Of a stretch of 7,972 nucleotides of DNA, positions 6,788-7,972 are shown piece after piece. The stretch is from Oceanospirillaceae bacterium. GTDB lineage: Bacteria; Pseudomonadota; Gammaproteobacteria; Pseudomonadales; Balneatricaceae. The stretch covers positions 1 to 7,972 of the forward strand of contig DNNY01000194.1 of the NCBI GenBank assembly GCA_003497765.1, written 5' to 3'. A program made the position numbers and the translations under genes. The notes below the pieces were generated by a model that did not search any database, was not told the DNA's origin, and saw only the letters and a program-made list of their open reading frames with translations. The stretch's first letter is position 1, and each line of letters opens with the position of its first letter.

Positions 6788-7972
6788 TTATTTGGCGTAC
6801 AACTGCTCAAACGTAATCAGCTTACGTGAAGCGTCATAGAACACAGGCTGTACAAATGGATTGTCAGCAGTTGGCCAGCCGCCAATGCGGGTAGCGTTAT
6901 ACTGATACCATGTTGGGTTAGAGAATAATGGTACAAAGGCAAGGTTTTCGCCAGTAAAGTCCATTAATTCAGCCAAGATAGCCTTACGACGATCAGCATC
7001 AGACGTAGCAGTATACTCATCAATCAAAGCGTCAACAGCAGGGCTGCTGATACCGTGGTTGGTGTGCCAAGAGTTACCTTGACGGGAAGTATGGAAGTAG
7101 TCCTGATAAGCCTGAATAGGATCTTCAGCATTGGTCTTAGACCAGTTGATAGAAGCTTGGTAAGTACCGTCTTTCAAAGCAGAGTCATAGACAGACCAGT
7201 CAACAGTCTTGGTGTTGGCCTTGATACCAATCTCGGCTAGGTATTCACTAACCATCTGTACAGTCTGTACCCAGTCAGTCCAGCCGTTTACTACGTGAAT
7301 ATCAAAGTTGATAGCAGAGCCATCTGGGTTTTCCAGGAAGCCGTCACCGTCAATATCTTTGTAGCCAGCTTCATCTAGTAAAGCCATGGCTGCTTCAGGG
7401 TTGTACTCAGCTAGGTAATCATACTTAGCGTTAACTTCATCGTTAAAGTGAGTCTTAAAGAACTCACCCAGACCAGTTACATGTGATTCTGGGGTAGGAT
7501 AGCCGTAGGCAGCCAAGTCAACGATCATTGGACGATCTAAAGACATAGAGAAAGCTTTACGGAAGTTAATATCGCTAAATGGCGCTTCACGCGTATTTAG
7601 ATAGATATTGATCAAATCGTTAGCAGGATACCAGAAACCGTGGTTCTCTGGATTTGGTGCTACATAGGTTTTTTCAATATCAGCGATAAAGTTGGAACCC
7701 CAATCGATTTCATCGTTAATCAAAGCAGCTTGGATTTGAGAGTTATCCGTGTACTGACGGAACTTGATACAATCCAAGTATGGTAGACCTTGGTCAGCTT
7801 TGTAGTAGTTAGGGTTACGACAGATTTCAATCTGGTTATCACGTACCTGAGTTACTTCGGTCATAGGACCAGAACCAACAGGGTTGCTGTTAGAGAAGGT
7901 AGAGATATCCTCTACGGTGCTAAAGATATGCTGAGGCACAACGTGTAAACGTGGCAAGTGCCAGTCAATAGT
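6788..7972 (-). CDS. Extracytoplasmic solute-binding protein, family 5 (C-terminal part)
   Basis: The last 394 residues of a periplasmic (or lipid-anchored) binding protein that would deliver beta-gluco-oligosaccharides to the permeases. The reading frame stays open to the right edge (TIDWH precedes an in-frame TTG), so the true start, signal peptide and roughly the first 150-200 residues are outside the window. The TTG at 7957 is not a credible start. Family-5 landmarks are VGSGPMTEV with NPNYYK shortly after (about residues 32-58), the IYLNTREAPFSDINFRKAFS segment (about 123-142), the DEAGY-DIDGDGF loop (about 200-212) and a C-terminal TRIGGW...NPF block that resembles the cellobiose/chitobiose-binding branch rather than classical OppA. 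The stop at 6788 is followed by a strong hairpin. Family is firm. Carbohydrate as ligand is inferred from the GH1 and GH16 genes and the C-terminal resemblance. Confidence 0.93.
   Translation of the reverse strand, partial: TIDWHLPRLHVVPQHIFSTVEDISTFSNSNPVGSGPMTEVTQVRDNQIEICRNPNYYKADQGLPYLDCIKFRQYTDNSQIQAALINDEIDWGSNFIADIEKTYVAPNPENHGFWYPANDLINIYLNTREAPFSDINFRKAFSMSLDRPMIVDLAAYGYPTPESHVTGLGEFFKTHFNDEVNAKYDYLAEYNPEAAMALLDEAGYKDIDGDGFLENPDGSAINFDIHVVNGWTDWVQTVQMVSEYLAEIGIKANTKTVDWSVYDSALKDGTYQASINWSKTNAEDPIQAYQDYFHTSRQGNSWHTNHGISSPAVDALIDEYTATSDADRRKAILAELMDFTGENLAFVPLFSNPTWYQYNATRIGGWPTADNPFVQPVFYDASRKLITFEQLYAK

Noticed and set aside
1..7972. A new defence, mobile or RNA-based system
   Set aside because: All long frames have clear metabolic families, gaps are under 100 bp, and no direct-repeat array, transposase, integrase, tRNA or structured RNA is visible.

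Overview
The window is one tightly packed, minus-strand carbohydrate-utilisation locus, read here from right to left, with both end genes cut by the window edges. In transcription order it holds: the C-terminal part of a family-5 (peptide/oligosaccharide type) solute-binding protein (6788-7972, open at the right edge); two membrane permease subunits (5720-6694 and 4742-5659); two ABC ATPase subunits (3756-4745 and 2737-3759); a LacI-family regulator (1702-2700); a cytoplasmic family GH1 beta-glucosidase (273-1625); and the N-terminus of an exported family GH16 endo-beta-glucanase, probably a laminarinase (1-273, open at the left edge). Every gene lies on the same strand. Gaps are short (93, 60, 36 and 76 bp), and three junctions overlap (ATGA, ATGA and TAATG), so a single operon is the simplest reading.

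The genes make a coherent pathway. The GH16 enzyme is exported and would cut a beta-1,3- or mixed-linked glucan into oligosaccharides. The binding protein and the Opp/Dpp-architecture ABC transporter would import these. The GH1 enzyme, which has no signal peptide, would hydrolyse them to glucose inside the cell. The LacI-type protein would sense an inducer. Although the transporter subunits look like oligopeptide transporters by family, the glycosidases and sugar-type regulator argue for beta-gluco-oligosaccharide transport, as known for the cellobiose/laminaribiose systems of Thermotoga and the chitin-oligosaccharide system of Vibrio. Exact substrate and linkage are inference.

The organism cannot be named from sequence alone. 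Moderately low G+C, Shine-Dalgarno sites, the Sec signal peptide and protein style suggest a bacterium, most likely a marine gammaproteobacterium. This is a guess based on resemblance. No RNA gene, mobile element, CRISPR array, phage or defence gene is visible. There is no gene-free stretch over 100 bp.

The most notable non-coding element is a perfect 13-bp hairpin (6749-6778) just after the binding-protein stop. It lacks a following T-tract and so looks more like an mRNA-stabilising or partial-attenuation element than a full terminator. I see a well-organised but recognisable sugar-uptake operon rather than a new kind of system.
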